Origin: Marinilabilia salmonicolor JCM 21150
Lineage (GTDB): Bacteria > Bacteroidota > Bacteroidia > Bacteroidales > Marinilabiliaceae
Assembly: GCF_000259075.1 (NCBI RefSeq)
Contig: NZ_AJKI01000002.1
Span: forward strand, 310,001-374,000
Length of the DNA: 64,000 bases
Direction: 5' to 3'
Part shown: one piece after another, positions 1 to 8,150 of the stretch
Numbering within the stretch: position 1 is the stretch's first letter
Layout of the letters: the number at the start of each line of letters is the position of its first letter
Position numbers and translations under genes: made by a program
Notes under the pieces: model-generated
What the model saw: the letters and a program-made list of their open reading frames with translations, nothing else
Told to the model about the DNA's origin: nothing
Database searches by the model: none

Positions 1-477
1 CCTGCTCTACAAAATACGCTGGTGGTTTTCCTCACTGCCCGTGGCGAAGATTACTCGCAAATAGCAGGATTTGATGCAGGTGCCGATGATTACATCACCA
101 AACCCATCAAGCCAAAAGTACTGATTTCACGCGTAAAAGCACTTTTAAAACGTTACGCACACGGCACCCCATCCGAAGAAACCAAAGAAGACAATAAAAT
201 AATTGTGGGCGACCTGATTATTGATCGTGAGAAGTACCTGGTCACATCCGGAGATAAAGAACTGTCACTCCCCAAAAAGGAGTTCGAACTCTTACTGCTG
301 CTCGCTGCCAAACCGGACCGGGTGTTCACTCGGGATGAGATTTATGCATCAGTCTGGGGAGATAATATCATTGTGGGCGACAGAACCATCGATGTTCACA
401 TAAGAAAATTACGTGAAAAGATCGGACAGGATCATATCCGCACCATTAAAGGGGTTGGCTACAAATTTGTGAATTGA
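1..477 (+). CDS. Response regulator, OmpR/PhoB family (5' truncated)
   Basis: C-terminal part (158 residues visible) of a two-component response regulator; the reading frame is open from base 1, so the true start lies outside the window. The receiver-domain tail is recognisable by FLTARGED, which holds the conserved switch Thr, and by the ITKPIKP beta-5 Lys. A winged-helix Trans_reg_C domain follows, with the LPKKEFELL, RDEIYASVWG and RTIDVHIRKLREKIG segments and the terminal IKGVGYKF hairpin. The phospho-acceptor Asp is not visible. The protein should bind DNA in the cytoplasm under control of a histidine kinase that is not in the window. The family call is firm; the target genes are unknown. 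Confidence 0.93.
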   Translation, partial: PALQNTLVVFLTARGEDYSQIAGFDAGADDYITKPIKPKVLISRVKALLKRYAHGTPSEETKEDNKIIVGDLIIDREKYLVTSGDKELSLPKKEFELLLLLAAKPDRVFTRDEIYASVWGDNIIVGDRTIDVHIRKLREKIGQDHIRTIKGVGYKFVN

Positions 478-583
478 TTTTTTTGTAAAGTTGGTCAAAT
501 AATAGCTTTATTTGTAACTTTATTTTTTAAATTGCACTAGTAAAGCCTTATTTGAGCCTTTTAAGCAAACTAATTTCACAATT

Positions 584-1003
584 ATGAAGAAGATTTTTTT
601 ATTGGCTACAGCACTTCTGGTACTCGGAGTGGCCTGTAAGGACAAAAAAGAACCTGCCAAAAAAGAACCTGTTAAGAAGGTAGCTCCGGCTCCCAAACCC
701 GATACTCTTGCAACAAAGGTGGAAGAGCCAAAACCGGAACCCAAACCGGAGCCCAGAGAACCCAACAAGTACTTCCTTATTGCCGGCAGTTTCTCAAGTC
801 AGGACAATGCAGAGTCCTTCAAAAAAGAACTGACCGATCAGGGATATCAGTCTGAAGTGATTATGCGCAACTGGGGCGAAAACAGTGACTTCTACAAAGT
901 TTCATACATGGGATTTTCTGACAAGAAAGAAGCCATTAACAAAATGCAGCAGGAACGCTCTCAGCCCGGGAAAGAAGAAGTTTGGGTACTTGTAAAAAGA
1001 TAA
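584..1003 (+). CDS. SPOR-domain lipoprotein
   Basis: A 139-residue predicted lipoprotein. A short hydrophobic signal ends in LGVAC, making Cys18 the lipidated residue. A Lys/Pro/Glu-rich linker (about 20-60) leads to a SPOR domain (about 63-138; YFLIAGSFSSQDNAESF start, EEVWVLVK end). SPOR domains bind denuded septal peptidoglycan, so a cell-envelope or division-site role is likely. A possible promoter (TTTG at 482-485, TAGCTTTA at 503-510) precedes it with a 17-nt rather than the usual 19-nt spacer. It converges on the HAD gene with only 7 bp between stop codons. Confidence 0.85.
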   Translation: MKKIFLLATALLVLGVACKDKKEPAKKEPVKKVAPAPKPDTLATKVEEPKPEPKPEPREPNKYFLIAGSFSSQDNAESFKKELTDQGYQSEVIMRNWGENSDFYKVSYMGFSDKKEAINKMQQERSQPGKEEVWVLVKR

Positions 1004-1010
1004 AACACAA

Positions 1011-1631
1011 CTACCTTCTGCTAAAGCCTCGAAACCATCCGGGTAAATCAAAGCCTGGTGTGATGTGAAGCGTTTGAATCCCCAACCTTCCGGCAGTTTC
1101 AAGATTCTCTGCAAGATCATCGGCGAATAATGTTTCTGCAGGATTTAAGTCATTCTCCCTCAGAACCTGTTGATATATTTCAGGTTGTGGTTTACGAAGT
1201 CCCATTGTGTGGGAATAATAAAGCTTTTCAAAGAGGTCTTTGGGGTGTTCCACCCCGGGAACCTCTTTTTCATATTTCTGAACATGTATCTCGTTGGTGT
1301 TACTTAACACAAATAAACGATATTCTTTTCCTAAATCCCTGAGCATCTCAACATGTTCTTCCGGAAAATCACCCAGTATTTTGTTCCAGGCATCCACAAT
1401 ATCCTCGTTGGTAACATCCGGCCGGAAAAAATGACCGATGCTCTTCAGAAACTGCCCGGATGAAATTTCCCCGGTTTCAAATTCAATAAAAGAGTCCAGG
1501 GTTTTGAAAGAAAACACATCCGTTTCCTTCATCTCCTCGGCCAGTAATTTACTAAAAGCTTCCTTTGCAGCCTCCCTTTTTAGCGGAATGAGCACATTTC
1601 CCAAATCGAATATGATGTTTCTTACTGACAT
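1011..1631 (-). CDS. HAD-superfamily hydrolase (HAD-IA, YihX-like)
   Basis: A 206-residue HAD phosphatase. Motif I is DLGNVLIP, with the nucleophile Asp and Asn at the +3 position as in YihX-type sugar-phosphate phosphatases. Motif II is LSNTNE, the motif III Lys is in GLRKPQPEIY, and motif IV is FADDLAEN. The start chosen is the ATG at 1629-1631, which begins MSVRNIIFDLG. A longer frame reaches 1694, but the extra residues are encoded by the right arm and loop of a perfect hairpin and do not look like protein. The start codon lies inside the left arm of that hairpin (1627-1670), so translation may be affected by it. The substrate cannot be told. Confidence 0.88.
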   Translation of the reverse strand: MSVRNIIFDLGNVLIPLKREAAKEAFSKLLAEEMKETDVFSFKTLDSFIEFETGEISSGQFLKSIGHFFRPDVTNEDIVDAWNKILGDFPEEHVEMLRDLGKEYRLFVLSNTNEIHVQKYEKEVPGVEHPKDLFEKLYYSHTMGLRKPQPEIYQQVLRENDLNPAETLFADDLAENLETAGRLGIQTLHITPGFDLPGWFRGFSRR

Positions 1632-1670
1632 AAATCTTAATTTTGAAATCTCAAAATTAAGATTTATGTC
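1627..1670. repeat. Perfect 20-bp inverted repeat with 4-nt loop
   Basis: The arms at 1627-1646 and 1651-1670 are exact reverse complements with loop AATC. The stem is AT-rich and contains the start codon of the HAD hydrolase. It has no GC-rich base or adjacent T-run, so it is not an ordinary terminator. Confidence 0.8.
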
Positions 1671-1740
1671 TCTCTCCACCCTATAATGTCCCAAACATTT
1701 TCAAAAAGGAACTTCACACGATTTATTTGTGGTTTTAATG

Positions 1741-1771
1741 TTTGAATATTCGTTCCGGTTTTGTATTTTTG
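1741..1771 (+). promoter_or_regulatory. Bacteroidetes-type promoter for the tRNA
   Basis: TTTG at 1741-1744, a 19-nt spacer, and TATTTTTG at 1764-1771 match the Bacteroidetes housekeeping sigma consensus TTTG-N19-TAnnTTTG exactly. The predicted transcript start is near 1778, about 24 nt before the mature tRNA. Confidence 0.75.
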
Positions 1772-1801
1772 CATCCGCTCAGGCTAAAAAGCCCTGTAGC
1801 C

Positions 1802-1875
1802 GGGCCCATAGCTCAGCTGGTTAGAGCACCTGACTCATAATCAGGGAGTCGTAGGTTCAAGCCCTACTGGGCCCA
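1802..1875 (+). tRNA. tRNA with CAU anticodon (Ile2 or elongator Met)
   Basis: A full cloverleaf of 74 nt. The acceptor stem pairs GGGCCCA with TGGGCCC, there is a D-loop with GGTTAGAGC, and the anticodon stem CCTGA/TCAGG carries loop CTCATAA with anticodon CAT at 1836-1838. The T-arm is GTAGG/CCTAC with TTCAAGC, and the discriminator is A. CCA is not encoded. The anticodon fits elongator Met or a lysidine-modified Ile2 tRNA; the acceptor and anticodon stem sequences resemble what I recall of Bacteroidetes Ile2 tRNAs, but the sequence alone does not decide. Confidence 0.95.
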
Positions 1876-1886
1876 CACTGATAAAC

Positions 1887-1925
1887 AGCCACTTACAGAG
1901 GATTTTCTGTGAGTGGCTTTTTTTG
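1887..1925 (+). terminator. Rho-independent terminator after the tRNA
   Basis: A 12-bp stem AGCCACTTACAG / CTGTGAGTGGCT (one G-U pair) with a short loop is followed by a run of T. Confidence 0.85.
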
Positions 1926-2040
1926 TTTGCTACACACTAAAGCTACGGTTCATAAATCTGATTATCTTTGTTGAAAAGGATTGCTATTTGGCCTTCTCCT
2001 TATGTATAAGGCAGGTTAAACACCATCTAATTAAAGCCCT

Positions 2041-2712
2041 ATGTTTATTGCATCCATTTTCCGGCCTTCTGCACCACGTAAGCCCCCAAAATATTCCGAC
2101 AAAAGAAGATGGTTCGAAATACTGGCAGTTTTCATTACCGGTGCATTGAAGTACCTTTTTATGGACTGGCTGGAATTACGTGCATTTTATATCATCAGTG
2201 CCTGCCTAATTTGGATGGTATACATTCTCAGGAGGTTTCAGGCAGAAAAACAAATCCTAACAGACTGGGGCTTTCAAAAGGACGGCTTCACAACAACTCT
2301 GCTTTTCTCTGCACCGGTAGGATTATTGATTATTCCCGGCCTTTTTTTTACCGATATTTCTAAAAATATGAGCTGGAACATTATTCCCGTCATGGCGCTT
2401 TATCCGTTTTGGGGGCTCATTCAGCAATTTGTGATGATATCAATCATCGCCGGAAACTTAGGATCTCTTACAAGTCTGAAACTGAAAAAACCTCAGGTTA
2501 CAATTATTGTTTCTTTCCTTTTTGCAATGGCACATTATCCATCATGGCCACTTATGGTCTTTACTTTTGTGATGGAAATTGTATTCATCATGGCATGGTT
2601 TAAATGGAGGAACCTATGGGCACTCGGGCTATTACACGGATGGCTGGGAGCTCTGTTTCTTTACCTCGTGCTTGAACGCAATCTGTGGAATGAACTATGG
2701 TCAGTGTTCTAA
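2041..2712 (+). CDS. CPBP-like multi-pass membrane protein
   Basis: A 223-residue membrane protein with about six hydrophobic segments. It resembles the CPBP (CAAX protease/bacteriocin-processing) fold: FAMAHYPSW matches the FxxxH motif, and LGLLHGWLG matches the last His motif. The first catalytic motif, normally EExxxR, reads WGLIQQFVM here, so both glutamates are glutamines. A non-proteolytic role is possible. A TATCTTTG -7 box sits at 1963-1970, without a good -33 box. The 3' end overlaps the convergent zinc-ribbon gene by 4 bp. Confidence 0.7.
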   Translation: MFIASIFRPSAPRKPPKYSDKRRWFEILAVFITGALKYLFMDWLELRAFYIISACLIWMVYILRRFQAEKQILTDWGFQKDGFTTTLLFSAPVGLLIIPGLFFTDISKNMSWNIIPVMALYPFWGLIQQFVMISIIAGNLGSLTSLKLKKPQVTIIVSFLFAMAHYPSWPLMVFTFVMEIVFIMAWFKWRNLWALGLLHGWLGALFLYLVLERNLWNELWSVF

Positions 2713-3437
2713 ATATGAAAAAACCTTTTCAGGTCTGTTACCTTTTTTAACCGATAATGGACATAAAGCATTAACAACGCTGTGACTACTGATGATGCCA
2801 TTACAATGAGACTCCACCTGAATACCAATGAATCGAACCGGTATAAATTGATAATTCCCTCGGTACAGATACAGAGTATTCCTGCAGTAACTAAAGAATA
2901 AGCAACCACATTAAGTCCTTTTTGGCTGGCTCTCCTAATCAGCCTGAAAAGAAGAAGAACGGTAACATAAGCCGCTAACAGTAACGGAATACCCAGCTGC
3001 ATTCCCCATCCGGAGTTACCCGAATATATATCAAGCAAAACAAGCAATACTGATGATGAAATAAAACTTAACCCACCCCAAAGCACTTCTCTGTGGACCC
3101 AAAAAGTGCCCATTGTTATATTCAACAGCAAAACAAGACCAACCGTCATCGGATAACGAGACCATGAAAGGGTTCCACTAAACACAAAGTCAATCACAAG
3201 CGTAATAAAAATACCGGATATTAATACCATGCCGGATATCTTCAAAAAGAGTTTCCTTTTCTGAAAGCCTGACAGTTTCCGGTACTCAGTCAGAATTTTA
3301 TCTTCCCGTTCCTTTCGACGTGTTTCTATAAAAGCCAGGTTGGTTTCATTACGCTCCAACAACGGCTCCCCACATAAGGAACAGAAATTGGCACTTTCAT
3401 CAAGGGTTACCCCGCAATTTGGACAATTCTTCATCAA
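2709..3437 (-). CDS. Zinc-ribbon multi-pass membrane protein
   Basis: A 242-residue protein. The N-terminal zinc ribbon has CPNC (Cys5, Cys8) and CSLC (Cys19, Cys22), then a charged stretch to about residue 58 and about six hydrophobic segments. The function is unknown. It is translationally coupled to the upstream acyltransferase-like gene: its ATG overlaps that gene's stop by 4 bp (ATGA). Similar zinc-ribbon membrane proteins next to alcohol-acetyltransferase-like genes are known to me from Firmicutes and Bacteroidetes (perhaps the DUF6320 group), but the assignment is not verified. It may be a membrane partner of the enzyme. Confidence 0.75.
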   Translation of the reverse strand: MMKNCPNCGVTLDESANFCSLCGEPLLERNETNLAFIETRRKEREDKILTEYRKLSGFQKRKLFLKISGMVLISGIFITLVIDFVFSGTLSWSRYPMTVGLVLLLNITMGTFWVHREVLWGGLSFISSSVLLVLLDIYSGNSGWGMQLGIPLLLAAYVTVLLLFRLIRRASQKGLNVVAYSLVTAGILCICTEGIINLYRFDSLVFRWSLIVMASSVVTALLMLYVHYRLKKVTDLKRFFHI

Positions 3438-4738
3438 TATTCTTTTAAATCTGACTTCGCAGAGATTTTGTTTTCATTCAGAAATTCAACAAAACGTTCT
3501 TCAAATTTCTTTGATCGCGCAACACTCCCAAAGCAAAGCGTAAGACGATTGTTAAATCCGACCACCGCACAACTCACTTTCAACATTTTGTTGGGTGGCG
3601 GGGCGGTTAGCACAAAATGGTTAATTTTTTCGGAAACATTCCGGGGAAGATCCACTTTCCCCAGATTGGTCACCACACCACTGTATTGACTGGTCCCCAA
3701 GGAATTAAACTTAACCTTAAGAATTAAACTCTTGATGAAAAGAGGAATGCTGCGAACATATATTTTCTTCTCACTTCCCACGTTGCGGGCAATATTTTTA
3801 TTAATCAACTTGGCTTCTGTCTCCAACTCCATCTGATGATATACCGAACGCAAAATTTCCTCAAACGAATAATGGCCAAGCCGCAAATCTATTTCAGGCA
3901 TTACAAATAATGAAAAATTTCGCATGGTCTGAGAAGAAAAAATGTTTCTCAGGTTCACCGGAACCTGAACACGAAGAATCTTTGACATCTTCATTTTGGT
4001 AAGAGGGTTCAGGTTTTCAAAAACATCCTGAAGAATGTAAAGGTAAACTGAAGCCAAATAAACAGTTATGCTAACGTTATACTCTTTGGTCACCCGCTTT
4101 ATATCCTCCATGGAGACATCAACAATAGTCCTGTGAAAACGTGGAGAAGAATTTATTGAGAATGGCAGATGGAATGCTTTGGACCTTCGCACCATTGGAG
4201 GGACATCCTCTCTAAAGTACCTTTTGTAGGCATCTTCGAATTCCTCTTCCGACCATTTCTCGTTCGGTTTCTTATAAGAAAAACCTTCCGGAACAGCCAC
4301 ACCACACTCCTCAAAATAACCAATCAATACCGTTCGCAGAAAATCAAAGGCTCCACCACCATCTGTAAGAATATGTGACACTTCCAGACTGATGCTGTTT
4401 TCACGCACCAAAAAACGAAGTAGTAATCCGCCCTTTTCGAACTTTCTGCAACACTCTCCCTCATCCAATTCTATGGGGATATGATGAGGTAAATGCTCCA
4501 GATAGTACCAGAAAAAACCCTTCCGAAGCTGCATCAGATAATAAGGGAACCTACCTTCCGCCTTCAACACAGCCTTTCGGAAAGCATCAATCTTTACCGG
4601 TTCGGTCAGTTTTGCTGAAACACGAATTACAGAAGTCACCTCCCGGGTTATGATGGCAGGAAAAATTTTGGCCGCATTATCGAGCGTATGCCAGAAACGA
4701 TCACCTGTCTTAAAACCACTAAGATTCTTATCATCCAT
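3434..4738 (-). CDS. Condensation-fold acyltransferase (alcohol acetyltransferase/PapA-like)
   Basis: A 434-residue protein of the BAHD/condensation-domain superfamily. The catalytic HxxxDG motif is at about residues 122-127 (SHILTDGGG). The N-terminal half has the expected DAFRKAV...FPYYLMQL region, and the C-terminal half has VPVNLRNIF and a final strand-rich region. Relatives transfer acyl groups from CoA or carrier proteins to alcohols or lipids (PapA5, AATase, WS/DGAT). There is no signal peptide, so it is cytosolic, possibly membrane-docked through the coupled zinc-ribbon protein. No carrier protein or lipid gene lies nearby, so the substrates are open. Confidence 0.78.
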   Translation of the reverse strand: MDDKNLSGFKTGDRFWHTLDNAAKIFPAIITREVTSVIRVSAKLTEPVKIDAFRKAVLKAEGRFPYYLMQLRKGFFWYYLEHLPHHIPIELDEGECCRKFEKGGLLLRFLVRENSISLEVSHILTDGGGAFDFLRTVLIGYFEECGVAVPEGFSYKKPNEKWSEEEFEDAYKRYFREDVPPMVRRSKAFHLPFSINSSPRFHRTIVDVSMEDIKRVTKEYNVSITVYLASVYLYILQDVFENLNPLTKMKMSKILRVQVPVNLRNIFSSQTMRNFSLFVMPEIDLRLGHYSFEEILRSVYHQMELETEAKLINKNIARNVGSEKKIYVRSIPLFIKSLILKVKFNSLGTSQYSGVVTNLGKVDLPRNVSEKINHFVLTAPPPNKMLKVSCAVVGFNNRLTLCFGSVARSKKFEERFVEFLNENKISAKSDLKEY

Positions 4739-5343
4739 AAATCACGATTTTATGGATTGCTTCAAAATATAGCGTCATATTTTTCAAATTTAGAACTTAT
4801 TACGGGAAAATACAGCATGATTTCGAAAAGGGCTGGTCATAAAAATAGGTTCTCATAAAACAGAATCTGTTCATTCAAAAAAAAGGTTCCCCAATTACGA
4901 AACTTGCGACATGATCATTACCAAGTATTTACTCTGACAGATTATGCTAAACATAAGACCTCATCACCCCATGTCTTCAAATAAAAAAGATGTACTCCGG
5001 AGTTGACCGATAAGTTTTGAGATTGTATTGATTTTCGGGCATTTTTAAAAAGTGAGTCACGACAATAACAGCCTCATACATACTGCATGACCGCTTCATT
5101 AAGAATTCATTAAAAAAATGTCTTTACTCTGTAAAAGAAACAAATCTGTTCAGAAGCAGATTCTGATAAGATGCATGAAGTTCCTGAATTTTTAAATAAA
5201 CCATGTAAAATTGACGGATATCATTCACGGATTTTCCTCCTTCGCCATTAAGCAAAATTGGAATATATCATGAGAATTAATAGTTTTACTAAAACTTCCT
5301 GCCCCTTACAAAACCTGGTAAAAATTTGTTTGTTATAAAGACG
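4739..5343. other. Intergenic stretch, no gene seen
   Basis: About 600 bp of AT-rich sequence with stops in all frames. It must hold the promoter of the 4738 gene: ATATTTTG-like boxes lie near 4763-4770 on the minus strand, but spacing to the TTTG is off by several bases. I see no RNA gene or clear repeat until 5344. Confidence 0.5.
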
Positions 5344-5456
5344 AATGAAAGGAGCATGGCAATAATTGTCTCAAAAGAATATGATTAAAAATATTATCCG
5401 AGAACGAAGCGATTTCATTCGTTCTCAAATTTTTAATTAGTTTTTTGTCAGTTAAT
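5344..5456 (+). repeat. Dispersed intergenic repeat, copy A
   Basis: It starts AATGAAAGGAGCATGGCAAT and runs through a 9-bp hairpin (GAGAACGAA / TTCGTTCTC, about 5399-5427) into CAAATTTTTAATTAG and a T-run. Matching copies lie at 38230-38361 (opposite strand) and 38611-38665 (first part only). The hairpin arms differ between copies A and B but still pair, using G-U. It ends about 18 bp before the oxidoreductase start codon. Confidence 0.75.
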
Positions 5457-5473
5457 CACAAAATTTCAAACAA

Positions 5474-6460
5474 ATGAAAAAGCTAAAAATAGGCATTCTC
5501 GGAACTTCTAATCACTTTCTCAAACGAATTGTACTGCCCTTGCAAGACACACGTTTTTGTGAAGCATATGCCATCGGTTCACGCGACATCAAGAAGGCAG
5601 AATCCATGGCTCAGGAATTTAACATCCCATTGTGGTACGGGTCTTATCAGGCTGTATTGGATGACCCGGATGTGGATATGGTCTATATCCCCCTGCCTAA
5701 CCATATGCACAAGGAGTGGGTAGAGAAAAGCATTGATGCCGGAAAACCCGTATTATGCGAAAAGCCACTGGGTATGACTGCAACTGAAGCTGAGGAGATG
5801 ATTGAGAAAGCACAGGAAGCAGGGATTCCCCTTATGGAAGGCTTTATGTATATGTTTCACCCCATATGGAAGCATGCCCGTGACATTATCCGAACCGGAC
5901 AAATAGGGAATGTTCAATACATTCACACAGCCTTTTCGTACAACAATTCGTCTCCAACAAACATTCGGAATATTCCGGAATATGGTGGAGGCGCTCTTAT
6001 GGATATAGGGTGTTATGCCATTTCCGTTCCACGATTTATTCTCGGTAGCGAACCGGCCCAGGTAATGGCTCTTCAAACCACTCACCCTGATTTCGGCACC
6101 GATATGCACTCGTCTGCCATCATGGATTTTGGAGGTCCCCGGGCCACTTATTCCGTTTCCACAGCCGCCCAGGCATTTCAGAAAGTTGACATTGTAACAA
6201 GCGGGGGAAGTATCACCTTCCATATCCCCTTCAATACTTACGTGGATGTACCGGCCAAAATGACCGTCACCGACGGCATGGGCACCCGCGACATTGAGTT
6301 TGCCCCGGCCAACCCTTATGGCCTGATGTTCGATGCGTTCGCAGATGCAGTTCTCAACAAAAAACCTCTGCCGGTGTCACACCTTGATGCCATCAACAAC
6401 ATGAAGGTAATTGATGCGGTACGAAAATCCGGGGAAACGAATGAATGGGTGAAAATTTAA
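5474..6460 (+). CDS. Gfo/Idh/MocA family oxidoreductase
   Basis: A 328-residue NAD(P)-dependent dehydrogenase. The N-terminal Rossmann fold starts GILGTSNHF, and the conserved Lys is in the EKPLGMT motif near residue 97. The C-terminal alpha/beta domain carries GGGALMDIGCYAI, the usual substrate-side DxGCY segment. There is no Tat or Sec signal, so it is cytosolic. Relatives oxidise or reduce sugars, inositols or dihydrodiols; the substrate cannot be assigned. The gene stands alone between a dispersed repeat and the REP-like hairpin cluster. Confidence 0.9.
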   Translation: MKKLKIGILGTSNHFLKRIVLPLQDTRFCEAYAIGSRDIKKAESMAQEFNIPLWYGSYQAVLDDPDVDMVYIPLPNHMHKEWVEKSIDAGKPVLCEKPLGMTATEAEEMIEKAQEAGIPLMEGFMYMFHPIWKHARDIIRTGQIGNVQYIHTAFSYNNSSPTNIRNIPEYGGGALMDIGCYAISVPRFILGSEPAQVMALQTTHPDFGTDMHSSAIMDFGGPRATYSVSTAAQAFQKVDIVTSGGSITFHIPFNTYVDVPAKMTVTDGMGTRDIEFAPANPYGLMFDAFADAVLNKKPLPVSHLDAINNMKVIDAVRKSGETNEWVKI

Positions 6461-6478
6461 AAAATGAAATATTAATAG

Positions 6479-6612
6479 CAATGGCCTTGCAACCATTGCT
6501 TACTATCTCGCCCCTATGGGGCTGTTGCGTAAAGCCCCATAGGGGCGAAATAATTAAACCCCGCCGGTAGGGCTGGGAAAGCTGGGAAAATCAGACCAAA
6601 AGGCCTGAGTAA
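6479..6612. repeat. REP-like hairpin cluster, unit 1
   Basis: Three hairpins in a row. First is CAATGG...CCATTG (from 6479). Second is a perfect 15-bp stem (arms 6509-6523 and 6533-6547, 9-nt loop) whose GC core is CCCCTATGGGG. Third is a degenerate tail with AAATCAG and GGCCTGA. Unit 2 at 8151-8296 has the same order and spacing. The position next to a RAYT gene fits a REP/BIME element. Confidence 0.8.
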
Positions 6613-6635
6613 AGAATGCTTTAAAAAAACGAATC

Positions 6636-7490
6636 ATGAAAACACTTTTCCTATCGATGGTTATGGCACTGTTTCTTCTAACATCCTGCACTAACCACCA
6701 AGCCTCCATGGAGGTTATCTCCTTCAACATCCGTCTCGATCATGCAGGCGACGGTATTAATCAGTGGAAGCACCGCATACCTCTGGTTCAAAGCTACCTG
6801 GAAGAAAAGAAACCGGCAATTATCGGGATGCAGGAGGTGCTGCCCAACCAATTGGATGATCTGAAAAACATCATGGAAGGGTACAATTATGTGGCTGCTG
6901 GCAGAGAAGACGGTATAAACAAAGGAGAAGCATGTCCCGTTTTTTTCGATAAAGAACTTCTCACTCTCAAGGACTCTGGTCATTTCTGGCTCTCCGAGAC
7001 ACCTGAAGATCCCGGAAGCATGAGCTGGGGAACTCATTACCCAAGAATTGTTTCCTGGACAAAACTGAAAATTAAAGAAAACGGTAAAACCCTCTTTTTC
7101 TTCAACACCCATTTTAGTCACATCAGCGATGAAGCCCGCACTAAGAGCGCAAAAATGCTGCTTAGAGAGATAAAACGCATTGCCGGGGTAGAACCGGTGA
7201 TCCTTACCGGCGATTTTAACACTCCTGCAGAAAGTGGCCCTTACAACACCATCATCAATTCAGCCGATGAAAATTTTCGTCTTTTAAATGCTGAAGATAT
7301 TGCAGAAACAAAAAGCAATGGCAACATCACCTATAATGCTTTTGACTCCGAATATGAAGGAACCCGCATCGACTTCATTTTTGTGAATGAGGCATTCACA
7401 GTTAAGGAACACTCTGTCGATGAGATCAGACAGGATAGCCTGTTTATCTCAGATCATTATCCGGTACGGGGAAATTTATTTTTAAGGTAG
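6636..7490 (+). CDS. Endonuclease/exonuclease/phosphatase-fold lipoprotein
   Basis: A 284-residue predicted lipoprotein with lipobox LLTSC (Cys18). The EEP fold is complete: SFNIRLD, the metal-binding Glu in GMQEVLPNQ, NTHFSH, LTGDFNTP, RIDFIFVN and the C-terminal SDHYPVRG catalytic His. Homologues attached to the Bacteroidetes envelope include phosphodiesterases and sugar or lipid phosphatases. The genomic partner is unknown, because the gene sits alone between two REP-like units and upstream of the RAYT gene. The start follows MKTLFLSM, a typical signal. Confidence 0.88.
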   Translation: MKTLFLSMVMALFLLTSCTNHQASMEVISFNIRLDHAGDGINQWKHRIPLVQSYLEEKKPAIIGMQEVLPNQLDDLKNIMEGYNYVAAGREDGINKGEACPVFFDKELLTLKDSGHFWLSETPEDPGSMSWGTHYPRIVSWTKLKIKENGKTLFFFNTHFSHISDEARTKSAKMLLREIKRIAGVEPVILTGDFNTPAESGPYNTIINSADENFRLLNAEDIAETKSNGNITYNAFDSEYEGTRIDFIFVNEAFTVKEHSVDEIRQDSLFISDHYPVRGNLFLR

Positions 7491-7500
7491 ATATGCATTA

Positions 7501-7540
7501 GAGACACAGACACACATTCAGAGACACGGACACACATTCA
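7501..7540. repeat. Two 20-bp tandem repeats
   Basis: Two head-to-tail copies of a 20-bp unit (GAGACAC-R-GACACACATTCA) differ at one base, and a third copy is broken after CACA. Confidence 0.7.
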
Positions 7541-7570
7541 CACAAAAGCCTTACGACCTTTGTTAGTTAT

Positions 7571-7625
7571 TAAGCCCCTTTGGGGCTTTAGTATTAACCC
7601 TGCCCCTTGCGGGGCATAATAACCC
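7571..7625. repeat. Two short GC-rich hairpins before the RAYT gene
   Basis: AGCCCC-TTT-GGGGCT and TGCCCC-TTGC-GGGGCA lie about 20 bp apart just upstream of the transposase start. They share the CCCC/GGGG core of units 1 and 2 and are probably a variant REP pair, possibly recognised by the enzyme encoded next to them. Confidence 0.65.
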
Positions 7626-7632
7626 CAAAATC

Positions 7633-8085
7633 ATGCCACAATCATTAGTTAAGAACTATGTGCACATTGTTTTTAGCACTAAAAACCGAGCCGGCCTCAT
7701 CGACAAGTCCATTGCCGCAGAGCTATATGCTTATCTGGCAGGAACCTGTAGAAACCTTGAGTCTTGGCCCGTTGAAATTGGAGGACATGCCAACCATGTT
7801 CATGTTTTATGTCTTCTTTCCCGGAAAATTGCTCTGATGAAATTAGTGGAGGAGCTAAAGTCTCATTCCTCGGGTTGGATAAAAACCAAGGGATTAAATT
7901 ACCGAAATTTTTACTGGCAAAACGGCTATGGCGGATTTTCGGTAAATCCAAAAAGAATCGAAGTGGTTCAAAGGTATATTTTAAACCAAGAGAAACATCA
8001 TAGAAGACGGACTTTCAAGGACGAATACCGAGGCTTTATGAAAGAGTATAATATGGAATACGACGAACGCTACGTCTGGGATTAA
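7633..8085 (+). CDS. REP-associated tyrosine transposase (RAYT, IS200-like Y1)
   Basis: A 150-residue single-domain Y1 HUH transposase. The HUH pair is His55-Val-His57 in HANHVHVL. The nucleophile is probably Tyr115 in RYILNQEKHH, followed by the conserved family tail EYDERYVWD. RAYTs are domesticated IS200/IS605 relatives that act on REP palindromes. It is flanked by matching hairpin clusters at 6479-6612 and 8151-8296 and a hairpin pair at 7571-7625. No TnpB is present and the frame is intact, so it may be active. Confidence 0.85.
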   Translation: MPQSLVKNYVHIVFSTKNRAGLIDKSIAAELYAYLAGTCRNLESWPVEIGGHANHVHVLCLLSRKIALMKLVEELKSHSSGWIKTKGLNYRNFYWQNGYGGFSVNPKRIEVVQRYILNQEKHHRRRTFKDEYRGFMKEYNMEYDERYVWD

Positions 8086-8150
8086 TTTAATGATGTGATG
8101 CATATCTAATGCATCTTAACCTCACGCGCGCACCTCACGCACCACGAAAA

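Noticed and set aside
1632-1694. 21-residue N-terminal extension of the HAD hydrolase
   Set aside because: Encoded by the right arm and loop of a perfect hairpin and the sequence beside it; motif I already lies near the N-terminus from the ATG at 1631.
7501-7540. CRISPR repeat pair
   Set aside because: The two 20-bp units are directly adjacent without spacers, and no cas genes are present.
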